A stretch of DNA of 25,947 bases from a virus. The notes under the pieces were generated by a model. The model saw only the letters and a program-made list of their open reading frames with translations, had not been told where the DNA came from and made no database searches. The stretch covers positions 1 to 25,947 of the IMG/VR virus record IMGVR_UViG_3300027805_000078. The stretch is one strand, 5' to 3'. The position numbers were made by a program, and so were the translations under genes. Below, piece after piece: positions 16,500 to 22,739 of the stretch. Each line of letters opens with the position of its first letter. Within the stretch, counting starts at the first letter, position 1.

Positions 16500-16546
16500 C
16501 GGTCTTGACTCAGACCGCGTCGCTCGAAGGAGCAGCCTTCGGCTGC
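16500..16546. repeat. Two adjacent hairpins flanking a GTCGCTC copy
   Basis: CGGTCT/AGACCG (16500-16517) is followed by a CGTCGCTC word and by GCAGCC-TTC-GGCTGC (16532-16546). The second is followed by ACTCTTTTAG, a weak terminator-like context for rightward reading. Confidence 0.6.
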
Positions 16547-16665
16547 ACTCTTTTAGTTTGCCCTAACGTTCGTCGTCGTCCCTCCTCCTCACTCTCGCTC
16601 GGTCGCTCCCTTCGGTCGCTCGGTCGCTCCTACGGGCGTCGCTCCAAGCTTGCGTTTGCGTGAAG

Positions 16666-16671
16666 TATAAT
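16666..16671 (+). promoter_or_regulatory. Consensus -10 element for the rightward early block
   Basis: A perfect TATAAT lies 55 nt upstream of the first rightward start codon. At 17-nt spacing the -35 position reads TCCAAG, a poor match, and there is no extended -10 TG. An activator binding the GTCGCTC words just upstream could compensate; that is inference. Confidence 0.4.
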
Positions 16672-16726
16672 ACGCGTCAGCAGCATTCCGTTGCTGATGT
16701 TTGCTAAAATGAATCGGAGTAAGAAC

Positions 16727-16978
16727 ATGATGATCAACATCACCAGCTACGGCGATCTTCCTATCATCGACGAGGAGTTCGACGAATACGGCTTCGATGC
16801 CTTAGACCTTCCGCCCCGTGCAGACGACGAGGAGGAAGCTATCTACCAACGCTGGGTAGACCTAGACGTTAAGCGCCAGATCGAAGAACGCCAGCGCTTG
16901 AGCTACAAGTTCGCGCGTCACTCAGCTCACGTCCAAGCTTCACTTGACAAGTTCTACATCACAAACGGAGGTAAATAA
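16727..16978 (+). CDS. Small acidic early protein
   Basis: This 83-residue protein is started at the ATG at 16727, which has GGAG 7 nt upstream; a longer TTG-started frame from 16691 lacks a ribosome site. The N-terminal half is acidic (DLPIIDEEFDEYGFDALDLP), and the C-terminal half is a charged helix (VKRQIEERQRLSYKFARHSA). It is the first gene of the right arm. First early genes of T7-like phages often encode host-takeover proteins, but no known family is recognisable here. Confidence 0.75.
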   Translation: MMINITSYGDLPIIDEEFDEYGFDALDLPPRADDEEEAIYQRWVDLDVKRQIEERQRLSYKFARHSAHVQASLDKFYITNGGK

Positions 16979-16979
16979 G

Positions 16980-17084
16980 ATGGACGACTTCGACATCTTA
17001 GACGACTTCGATGACTTCGACGACGACTTCAAGGCTCAGCGTAACGAACGTCGGGCAGAGCAAACTGAAACAGAGGATGAGTAA
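16980..17084 (+). CDS. Very acidic 34-residue micro-protein
   Basis: The peptide begins MDDFDILDDFDDFDDDF, with ten Asp in the first 17 residues alternating with Phe/Ile, and ends in a mixed-charge tail RRAEQTETEDE. The ribosome site GGAGG lies 8 nt upstream, the best of the early block, so translation is very likely. Acidic small early phage proteins can mimic DNA (T7 Ocr is a larger example). That comparison is an analogy only: this peptide is much shorter and has no detectable similarity by eye. Confidence 0.75.
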   Translation: MDDFDILDDFDDFDDDFKAQRNERRAEQTETEDE

Positions 17085-17085
17085 T

Positions 17086-17178
17086 ATGGATACGTTCTTG
17101 ACCTACAGCTTCTACGTCGTACTCGCAGTTGCAGCATACGTAGCCTTCTGGACCTTCTACTTCGATTGGACAGAGTAA
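17086..17178 (+). CDS. 30-residue single-pass membrane peptide
   Basis: The product MDTFLTYSFYVVLAVAAYVA followed by FWTFYFDWTE is one hydrophobic helix with short ends. GAGG lies 9 nt before the ATG, and the start follows the previous stop by 1 nt. A small early membrane peptide could alter the host membrane or block superinfection; the sequence alone does not show which. Confidence 0.65.
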   Translation: MDTFLTYSFYVVLAVAAYVAFWTFYFDWTE

Positions 17179-17188
17179 ATTGATAATC

Positions 17189-17242
17189 AACATCTTCGGC
17201 TTGGAAGTGGCTCGGCAAGAGCCTCACCAAGTCGGGGATGTT
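17189..17242 (+). promoter_or_regulatory. Three-segment hairpin in the leader of the 208-aa gene
   Basis: AACATC/GATGTT, GGCTTGG/CCAAGTC (one G-U pair) and GGCTC/GAGCC nest in order, with small internal loops and a GGCAA apical loop. There is no T-run after it, so it is not a terminator. It could be an RNase III processing site, as between T7 early genes, or a stabiliser of the downstream mRNA. Confidence 0.65.
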
Positions 17243-17285
17243 AAGTAACACATCCATCAACAAATCAGATACAGGATTAAAAACT

Positions 17286-17912
17286 ATGACTCGCATTCTC
17301 GAAGCTATCTACAACACCGCACGTAACGATGAAACGAAGGTTCAGCTTGAAAGCACTGGTGGACACCTCACCGTTGCCATTGACAAGGGACACGACTCAA
17401 TCGCTTCGACGTTCGCCGACTGGCTTGAACTCTCTGCCCGCATGGATGCCTACAACTCAGGCAAGACCGTCGTAGAGGCACGCACGAGCTACCCAGTGAC
17501 CAACATCTGCAACCTCTGGCACAACCAACTCTACGGCAACCGTACGCTTGCTGAAGCGCAGCTTGAGGAACGCTTGGAGTTCCCGAACAACGCTTACTGC
17601 TCTTATCAGAACGTCAAGGTTCGTGAGCAGCAATACGACGCTGTAAAGAACGAAGAGGATGGGATGCAAGGCCCGAGTGCAGAAAAGGACACTGCGTTCT
17701 TGAACAAGGAAGAAGCAGTCCTGTGGAACGCTTACTGCCTCGCTAACTACCATGCAGCTTGCACACTCTTCGAAGAGATCTTCGCAACACCGTTTGTGTA
17801 CAAGCCCTACGATCAGAAGCCTCGCACGATCGCAGGCTCTGCAAACGCCAAGCGCCTTGCTGAAGAACGTAAGGCACTCTTGGCTAAGCGTGCAGCTGGC
17901 ACGGTTAAGTAA
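17286..17912 (+). CDS. Early protein of unknown function
   Basis: This 208-residue protein starts MTRILEAIYNTARNDETKVQ, with AGGA 9 nt before the ATG. It is mostly helical, with DKGHDSIASTFADWLELSAR (about 33-52), RTLAEAQLEERLEF and a lysine/arginine-rich C-terminus (NAKRLAEERKALLAKRAAGT). Cysteines (for example in NICNLW and AYCLANYHAACTLF) do not form a clear zinc motif. No membrane segment is visible. GC-rich codons and a strong terminator right after it suggest high, isolated early expression. I do not recognise the family. Confidence 0.8.
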   Translation: MTRILEAIYNTARNDETKVQLESTGGHLTVAIDKGHDSIASTFADWLELSARMDAYNSGKTVVEARTSYPVTNICNLWHNQLYGNRTLAEAQLEERLEFPNNAYCSYQNVKVREQQYDAVKNEEDGMQGPSAEKDTAFLNKEEAVLWNAYCLANYHAACTLFEEIFATPFVYKPYDQKPRTIAGSANAKRLAEERKALLAKRAAGTVK

Positions 17913-17921
17913 CAACTATCA

Positions 17922-17970
17922 GGTGGTGGAGCTTGTGGCTACGGCTGCAAGCTTCACCGCCTTTTTTTTT
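17922..17970 (+). terminator. Strong intrinsic terminator
   Basis: GGTGGTGGAGCTTG pairs with CAAGCTTCACCGCC over 14 bp (two G-U pairs) around a 12-nt loop, and nine T follow directly. It lies 10 nt after the stop of the 208-aa gene and closes the first early block. Confidence 0.9.
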
Positions 17971-17984
17971 GTGTTCGTGCTGGT

Positions 17985-18027
17985 GCCAAAACCTTCGTGA
18001 TACCTAAAGGTATCCTCAGGTTTTGGC
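17985..18027. repeat. Composite inverted repeat after the terminator
   Basis: GCCAAAACCT and AGGTTTTGGC are perfect 10-bp arms; GATACC/GGTATC form an inner stem with loop TAAA. No T-run follows on the plus strand. It may be an RNA processing or regulatory structure. Confidence 0.75.
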
Positions 18028-18125
18028 TTGCTCCATCACCGCTACAGCTTCCTTGTTCTCAGTTTGTACTTGGGATCGGCGTGGGCCCGATAGGCCATCC
18101 GGTCCTTCCTATCATAATATTAGGC

Positions 18126-18155
18126 TACTAATGGCTCTGCCAGCTTCCATTAGTA
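18126..18155. repeat. Hairpin TACTAATGG/CCATTAGTA
   Basis: Perfect 9-bp arms around a 12-nt loop that itself contains GGCT/AGC-type partial pairing. There is no T-run after it. Confidence 0.65.
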
Positions 18156-18291
18156 ATCTAAGCTTGGAAGTCTCCACTCCCTTCGGTCGTTTCGAAAGGG
18201 AGAGTATCTGAGAAAGGTTCACAAAAGATTAAGCGTAACCCATCCTCAAGCCTCCAACCGAGTCATCCCGTGAGCGCTTAATGTCCATTGC

Positions 18292-18310
18292 GTATTACAG
18301 ATTGTAATAC
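18292..18310. promoter_or_regulatory. Operator-like palindrome GTATTACA-GAT-TGTAATAC
   Basis: A perfect 8-bp dyad with 3-nt centre, AT-rich, lies 130 nt upstream of the first cassette start. The symmetry fits a dimeric repressor site or a hairpin promoter element; no partner protein is visible in the window. Confidence 0.5.
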
Positions 18311-18439
18311 AAAATGTACCAGCCAGTGCGGTCAGATCGCGTGTGAACTTGTCGGTGAAGCCTCTAATCTAACGTGATCCTGTCTTAGTCTAAAGCAACT
18401 AAGATCTAACAAATTCAAAGTCTTACGGAGATCTGTTAA

Positions 18440-18550
18440 ATGATTGAATCAAGACGTTTCAACCACGATACACTGCCCCATCCACTGATTCCCATCAGTG
18501 CTATGACGGTACTTTTCTTGTCGATGTTTGGCATCATCCTGTTCTTTTGA
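18440..18550 (+). CDS. 36-residue membrane micro-protein opening the ligase cassette
   Basis: The product begins MIESRRFNHDTLPHPLIPIS and ends in one hydrophobic segment, AMTVLFLSMFGIILFF. GGAG lies about 9 nt before the ATG. The stop overlaps the ATP-grasp ATG as TGATG, so the ligase is probably translated by coupling to it. It may anchor the pathway at the membrane, or may act mainly as a leader for translation; the sequence does not decide. Confidence 0.65.
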   Translation: MIESRRFNHDTLPHPLIPISAMTVLFLSMFGIILFF

Positions 18551-19293
18551 TGTTCAGATATCTTCTCAAATCACACAGCTTCCGGCGTACACCAGTACTC
18601 CTCAAACACACACTAGGTGCACGGAAGCTTGTGTCTGCGGGAGGTAGGTTCCAGCCTCAACTAGACTGGCTCAGAGACTTCTTCATGGCGTATCCCCCTG
18701 TCTACGCCGGAATTATGTCTAACCTACCTCCCAGCTATAGGCACCTGTCTAACTTCTGGTCATCTAACAAAAATGAACAGCGCGAGCTTCTACAGTCATG
18801 TGGTATCATGACACCAGAGTCTCACACTGACAACGCAACCCACTATATCGTCCGTCCCAATCGCCATTATGGAGGTGTTGACTATCGCATCGTAACTGAC
18901 CCAACTGACTTCAATCCAGCTACACACTACGTAGCACCGGCATTCCCTAAGAAACGGGAGTACCGAGTAGTCTTTGTGTACGGCCACCCTCTGATTCTAA
19001 TGCGTAAGAAACCAGGCCCCGATGTAGGCCTGTTTGACCCATGGAATCATGCCAACGGTTCGTACTTCCAAACAATATCGTCAATGGACCAGTGTCGTCT
19101 GGCCCAGGACACATCGTTCTTCTCGGACATTCAAAAGATCTGCGTCGTTCGTGACGCACACCTTGTAGCTGCTGACGTAATGTCGGACGGCAATCGCTAC
19201 GCCGTAACCGAACTCAACTTCAGCCCGAGTATCACACTTCATGACAACCTCTTGAGGATTAAGAACCATGTTGAATCTGTGCAAAATCACTGA
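18550..19293 (+). CDS. ATP-grasp family ligase
   Basis: This 247-residue protein is predicted to join a carboxylate to an amine through an acyl-phosphate, using ATP. Motifs in order are HYIVRPNRHYGG (about 98-109, the nucleotide-binding strand and glycine loop, with Arg where Lys is usual) and REYRVVFVYGHPLILMRKK (about 136-154). Then come VAADVM (D209) and the metal/ATP-binding TELNFSPSITL (E221, N223). The N-terminal ~90 residues are a divergent pre-ATP-grasp region. I start at the ATG at 18550 (TGATG overlap with the micro-protein), not the TTG just before. The end overlaps the amidoligase start by 26 nt. The substrate is unknown. Confidence 0.8.
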   Translation: MFRYLLKSHSFRRTPVLLKHTLGARKLVSAGGRFQPQLDWLRDFFMAYPPVYAGIMSNLPPSYRHLSNFWSSNKNEQRELLQSCGIMTPESHTDNATHYIVRPNRHYGGVDYRIVTDPTDFNPATHYVAPAFPKKREYRVVFVYGHPLILMRKKPGPDVGLFDPWNHANGSYFQTISSMDQCRLAQDTSFFSDIQKICVVRDAHLVAADVMSDGNRYAVTELNFSPSITLHDNLLRIKNHVESVQNH

Positions 19294-21139
19294 TCCATCT
19301 ATCAAACTTACGTCTGACGACATCAGTAAACTTTTAGACCCACGTCAAAGTCTCCATCTTGTCAACCGTTCTACAGTAACACCCCGTCAGTTCATTGACT
19401 GGGTCAAGGCTACTGTTACTGACGAGACTGTAGATACACATTTACTTTCTAAGTCTGACTACTACAACATCTTTGCCGACGCTAATGAAGCACGTAAATT
19501 CCACGGCTATCAACTGACTAAGCAGATCTTTACTAAGCATCCCAAATGGTTGACTGAGTTCTGCAGGATTGGCTTCAGTCACGACGGAAGTTTTCAGTTT
19601 GAGATCGGCAAACCAAAAATTGCTGAAAATCCTGAGGAACGCTTTAACTATACGTACAGTAACAGTCAATTTACGTACCTTGGTGCATCATCAAACCCGT
19701 ATGCCGACAACTATTACTATACAGGCGATGTATCTATTTCTGATGAAAATCTAGCCAGTATTCATCAGATACTCGATGAACTTGAGGCTTCGTTCTCAGT
19801 CTTTCTTGACATGTCTCCTAACGTTGACGCACCTACTGAATCTGATCGTTTGTTCCGTTCAAGTTACCATACCCAGGTCTTGTCTACGTTGTACTCGTAC
19901 TTGTGTGATCGCTCTATAATTAGTTATCGACACGCACACAGTGGGTATGACTCTATCCGACCAAGTACTGCTTTTACCCGTATGAACGCAATTCCAGATG
20001 ATTTTCGATCTCGTATCCAATACAAGGTTGATTGGGCAGACGGACGTTTTCTCCTAGTGTACACCGAACCACGTCAACCTGCTACTCGTGACTACCTTGC
20101 CAACATCCTCAATTACAGTACCAACGTTCTTGACGTCTTGCCATTCAACATCCGTGGCAAGAAGGAACAAGTATCGCCGCTCTACGGTATCGAGCTCGAA
20201 GCTTGCTCCAACTACAGCCCTGCTACTGTCATTGCAGCCCAGCAGGAGTTGTTCTTCATCCTCAAGCAAGACGGTTCAATAAGTGGCGAGGGTCGCTACA
20301 AGTACGAGATGGTAACCGTACCTGCTACGTTCAAAGCACACAAGCGTCTCTGGGCTGAGTTCTTCAACAAGATCGACTACACCCAGTTCGATACGTCTAA
20401 GTCAACTGGCAATGGTATGCACGTACACATTGACCGTAATGCTTTCAAGGCCAAGGGTCACCTCAATCGGTTCACTTGGTTCTTCATCAACCCTGCCAAT
20501 CTTGACTTGTTGTACGAGATGTCTGAACGCCCAAGCAAGAGCGACATGTTCCGCTGGGCCCCTGTTCCGACACTTCTCAACACCAAGATTGTTACTATGT
20601 TTGATACAGTACGTTCCAATCGTGGATGTCGTGGTGTTATCCACTTCAAGGGCCAGTCGACTGTCGAGATCCGACTGTTCAAGGGCGTCGTATCGTATGC
20701 TACTATCGTCAAGAACCTGGAGTTTGTCGACTCCATGTTCCACTTTACACAGGTCACATCATTGACCAACATTACGTTGCCCAACTACCTTGCCTGGCTA
20801 GCAAGTCAACCCAAGAATCGTTACACTATGGTTCGTGAGTTCTTGTCTCAACTCAAGAACATTGACCAACTCCTTCTGGGTAACGAGCTCAAAGAGTACC
20901 TGTTTACTGCCAACAAGCCTGAGGTAGTCTTGGAGAAGTTGCAGAAAGCCAAGTTCAAGGTTACTAACAAGCACCTTACGATCCTCAATCGTGAGCGTCG
21001 TAAGCGTACATTCATCCTTGACAAAGCTGGTCAGCTTCAACTTGCGTTCTCTAATGCGGGCAAACTAGCATCCCTCGACAAGGAACTGCAAGCCAAGATG
21101 ACTCGCGGTTCTTCCACTATTTCGTTCAACCTTGTCTGA
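19268..21139 (+). CDS. Amidoligase (glutamine-synthetase-fold COOH-NH2 ligase, Amidoligase_2-like)
   Basis: This 623-residue protein has the amidoligase domain at about 305-525: YGIELEA (307-311, metal/ATP glutamates), KQDGSI (333-338), YEMVTVP (346-352), GNGMHVHIDRNAF (381-393) and VEIRLFKG (466-473). These are the ordered motifs of the putative amidoligase family related to glutamine synthetase. It should form an amide or isopeptide bond with ATP. The N-terminal ~300 residues are a separate region I cannot assign, with a Tyr/Asn-rich part near 125-155; the C-terminal ~100 are basic and helical. GAGG lies 10 nt before the ATG. The start lies inside the ATP-grasp gene. Confidence 0.85.
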   Translation: MLNLCKITDPSIKLTSDDISKLLDPRQSLHLVNRSTVTPRQFIDWVKATVTDETVDTHLLSKSDYYNIFADANEARKFHGYQLTKQIFTKHPKWLTEFCRIGFSHDGSFQFEIGKPKIAENPEERFNYTYSNSQFTYLGASSNPYADNYYYTGDVSISDENLASIHQILDELEASFSVFLDMSPNVDAPTESDRLFRSSYHTQVLSTLYSYLCDRSIISYRHAHSGYDSIRPSTAFTRMNAIPDDFRSRIQYKVDWADGRFLLVYTEPRQPATRDYLANILNYSTNVLDVLPFNIRGKKEQVSPLYGIELEACSNYSPATVIAAQQELFFILKQDGSISGEGRYKYEMVTVPATFKAHKRLWAEFFNKIDYTQFDTSKSTGNGMHVHIDRNAFKAKGHLNRFTWFFINPANLDLLYEMSERPSKSDMFRWAPVPTLLNTKIVTMFDTVRSNRGCRGVIHFKGQSTVEIRLFKGVVSYATIVKNLEFVDSMFHFTQVTSLTNITLPNYLAWLASQPKNRYTMVREFLSQLKNIDQLLLGNELKEYLFTANKPEVVLEKLQKAKFKVTNKHLTILNRERRKRTFILDKAGQLQLAFSNAGKLASLDKELQAKMTRGSSTISFNLV

Positions 21140-21154
21140 CCTGGAGTATCAAAT

Positions 21155-22171
21155 ATGTGCGTCATTATCCACCGTATTCCCGGTCAGGATCTTCCGTTTG
21201 AGAAGCTAAAGTCTGCTTGCATTGTCAATCCTGATGGCTTTGGTGTACTCATTCCCGACCGTGGTAAGCTCGAGATGCGTCGTGTCTACGACGTCAACGG
21301 CAACGCAGCAGACAAACTTGCCAAGTTGTTCGAGGATGCCAAAGGTCTGGACGTCTACGCTCACCTCCGCTTCCGGACTAAGGGCCCCAAAGATCTAACC
21401 AATGTCCACCCCTTCACTGTCGTCAACAAAAAGACTGACGGCATTGACGTCCAGTTCATGCACAACGGTACACTCCCTGACTTCGGCAACGACATCGCAT
21501 GTGACTCTCGTGCATTCACCTTCGAAATCGTCCGACCTCTCTATCGTATGGTAGCAGCCCAGGTAGGTACTGAGAAGGCTTTGTACGACCCACTGTTCGG
21601 CAAACTACTTACTAAATACGCTGGACCTAGCTCAATCTTTACTCTTGTTGACAGCTTTGGTAACAACCTTATCATCAACAAAAAGCAAGGCTTTAAGTTT
21701 GATTGGGGCTGGGCTTCTAACGAGTACTCATTCAGGCGTGACCATCGTGACTACGGATACTCTACATCGTACCGACAGTACAAAGCCAACAACTACAAGT
21801 CATCTGAATCAACGTCTTGGGTTATTGGAGAAAACGGTAGCTCTGAGGTAGATAAGGAGTTCAATGACGAACTCCCTTTCGACAACCCGACGACCAAGAC
21901 CAAGACCAAAACTACGACGGCTTTACCCGAGGTAATGAACAAGACTGGTACCCCGGCTGCAATCATTAGCCGGTCTAATATGCCAGTTACATCTAACCGT
22001 CAGACATTCCTTGACGTGGCTGAGTTGCACGACCTCTCTGAGGTCACGAATCTGTCACGTGAGGACATTGAAGACCTCGTAGATGAGTATCCTGAGCATG
22101 CTTGCTTGCTGATCCAGGACCTTATCACAGAACTGTATGACCGTCAGCAGTCACTTAAGGAGGCAGCATGA
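21155..22171 (+). CDS. Class II glutamine amidotransferase-like (Ntn hydrolase) protein
   Basis: In this 338-residue protein the second residue is Cys (MCVIIHR), the expected N-terminal nucleophile after Met removal. Family positions follow: NPDGFG (25-30), YAHLRFRTKG (68-77, substrate Arg), NVHPF, FMHNGTL (101-107, oxyanion Asn-Gly) and CDSRA (D117). All key glutaminase residues seem present. The usual role is releasing ammonia from glutamine or cutting a gamma-glutamyl amide. Residues beyond about 195 are an extra part with a TKTKTKTT linker and a charged helical end. There is no synthase domain attached, so partners must be the ligases. GGAG precedes the ATG; the end overlaps the next gene as ATGA. 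Confidence 0.85.
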   Translation: MCVIIHRIPGQDLPFEKLKSACIVNPDGFGVLIPDRGKLEMRRVYDVNGNAADKLAKLFEDAKGLDVYAHLRFRTKGPKDLTNVHPFTVVNKKTDGIDVQFMHNGTLPDFGNDIACDSRAFTFEIVRPLYRMVAAQVGTEKALYDPLFGKLLTKYAGPSSIFTLVDSFGNNLIINKKQGFKFDWGWASNEYSFRRDHRDYGYSTSYRQYKANNYKSSESTSWVIGENGSSEVDKEFNDELPFDNPTTKTKTKTTTALPEVMNKTGTPAAIISRSNMPVTSNRQTFLDVAELHDLSEVTNLSREDIEDLVDEYPEHACLLIQDLITELYDRQQSLKEAA

Positions 22172-22713
22172 CTAGCTTTCACAAGTGGTTCAACGAGAAG
22201 GTAGAGGGTCATTACTATACCCCTGACATGCCTGATCTGTACCGCCAGGAGTCACACTTCCTGTTCATTGCAGACAATGTAATGACCGGAGAAGCCCGTC
22301 ATCGCCTGCTTCAGCAAGAAGAAGATTTTATTTTTCATGGTCCGGCCTTTACAAAGGAAGCAACTTATGGTATCATGATTAGGTCTAGTACAGTTGAAGC
22401 TGCCAACCCCGTCTACTTTGAGGTTGGATCTAGACCTAATGCAGCCTTTGTCTACGGCGAACTCTATGAAGTTACCCCCGAGATCATATGTGAGCTCGAT
22501 TACTACCAGGCTAACCGTCTAATTACTAACCGTAAGAAGGTTGACATTGTAACCAGAACTGGTGGTGTTGAAACACCTGCATGGATGTACTTAGCTGACA
22601 CAGACTACTTCGTCGATCCCAAAGCTGCTGATCGACTGCAGCCTTACAATCAGCGTGAGTACTTGTGGAATGTACCAGTCATTGCCTGGAACAACACTAT
22701 TTTTGTCAACTAA
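22168..22713 (+). CDS. Gamma-glutamylcyclotransferase-fold protein with altered active site
   Basis: In this 181-residue protein the GGCT/AIG2-like fold shows as HFLFIADNVMTGEARHRLL (30-48), FIFHGPAFT, FVYGELYEV (94-102) and ICELDYYQANRLIT (107-120). In active members the first motif is YGxL-like and the LDxxEG motif carries the catalytic Glu. Here they read IADNV and LDYYQ, so Gln114 replaces the Glu. It may be inactive on gamma-glutamyl amines, bind the product, or use other chemistry. It starts inside the amidotransferase stop (ATGA). The fold assignment is by pattern. Confidence 0.75.
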   Translation: MTSFHKWFNEKVEGHYYTPDMPDLYRQESHFLFIADNVMTGEARHRLLQQEEDFIFHGPAFTKEATYGIMIRSSTVEAANPVYFEVGSRPNAAFVYGELYEVTPEIICELDYYQANRLITNRKKVDIVTRTGGVETPAWMYLADTDYFVDPKAADRLQPYNQREYLWNVPVIAWNNTIFVN

Positions 22714-22739
22714 CTGATTTCGTTCAAGGAATCCCACTT

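Larger units (their letters stand above)
16219..16645. repeat. GTCGCTC iteron-like array
   Basis: The 7-mer GTCGCTC begins at 16219, 16519, 16602, 16615, 16623 and 16638, always in the same orientation. Four copies are packed in 43 nt just upstream of TATAAT (16666). Two earlier copies share the longer word CCGCGTCGCTC (16215 and 16515). A 17-bp repeat CCTTCGCTTCGCTWCGG also occurs at 16225 and 16381. Confidence 0.6.
15585..16726. other. Gene-free divergent region with dense stem-loops
   Basis: This ~1.1 kb region lies between the two arms. No frame here has a credible ribosome site with phage-like composition; the short open frames cross the stem-loops and are low in complexity. It holds the leftward promoter, a C-tract/G-tract double stem, at least seven further stem-loops between 15850 and 16550, a GTCGCTC array (16219-16645), and a perfect TATAAT at 16666. 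Candidate roles are replication origin, regulatory region or template for a structured RNA; the sequence does not decide between them. Confidence 0.7.
17913..18439. other. Non-coding spacer before the ligase cassette
   Basis: This stretch of about 530 nt has no credible gene. It contains the terminator, the 17985-18027 structure, TACTAATGG/CCATTAGTA (18126-18155), CTCCCTT/AAGGGAG (18177-18202) and GTATTACA-GAT-TGTAATAC (18292-18310). ATTAAGCG and CGCTTAAT also lie about 50 nt apart near 18226 and 18276. A promoter for the ligase and replication genes is expected here, but I find no convincing sigma70 pair. Confidence 0.6.

Noticed and set aside
18101-18130. AT-rich CATAATATTA as a possible -10 for the ligase block
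   Set aside because: There is no matching -35 at 16-18 nt, and it lies over 300 nt from the first start codon with hairpins between.
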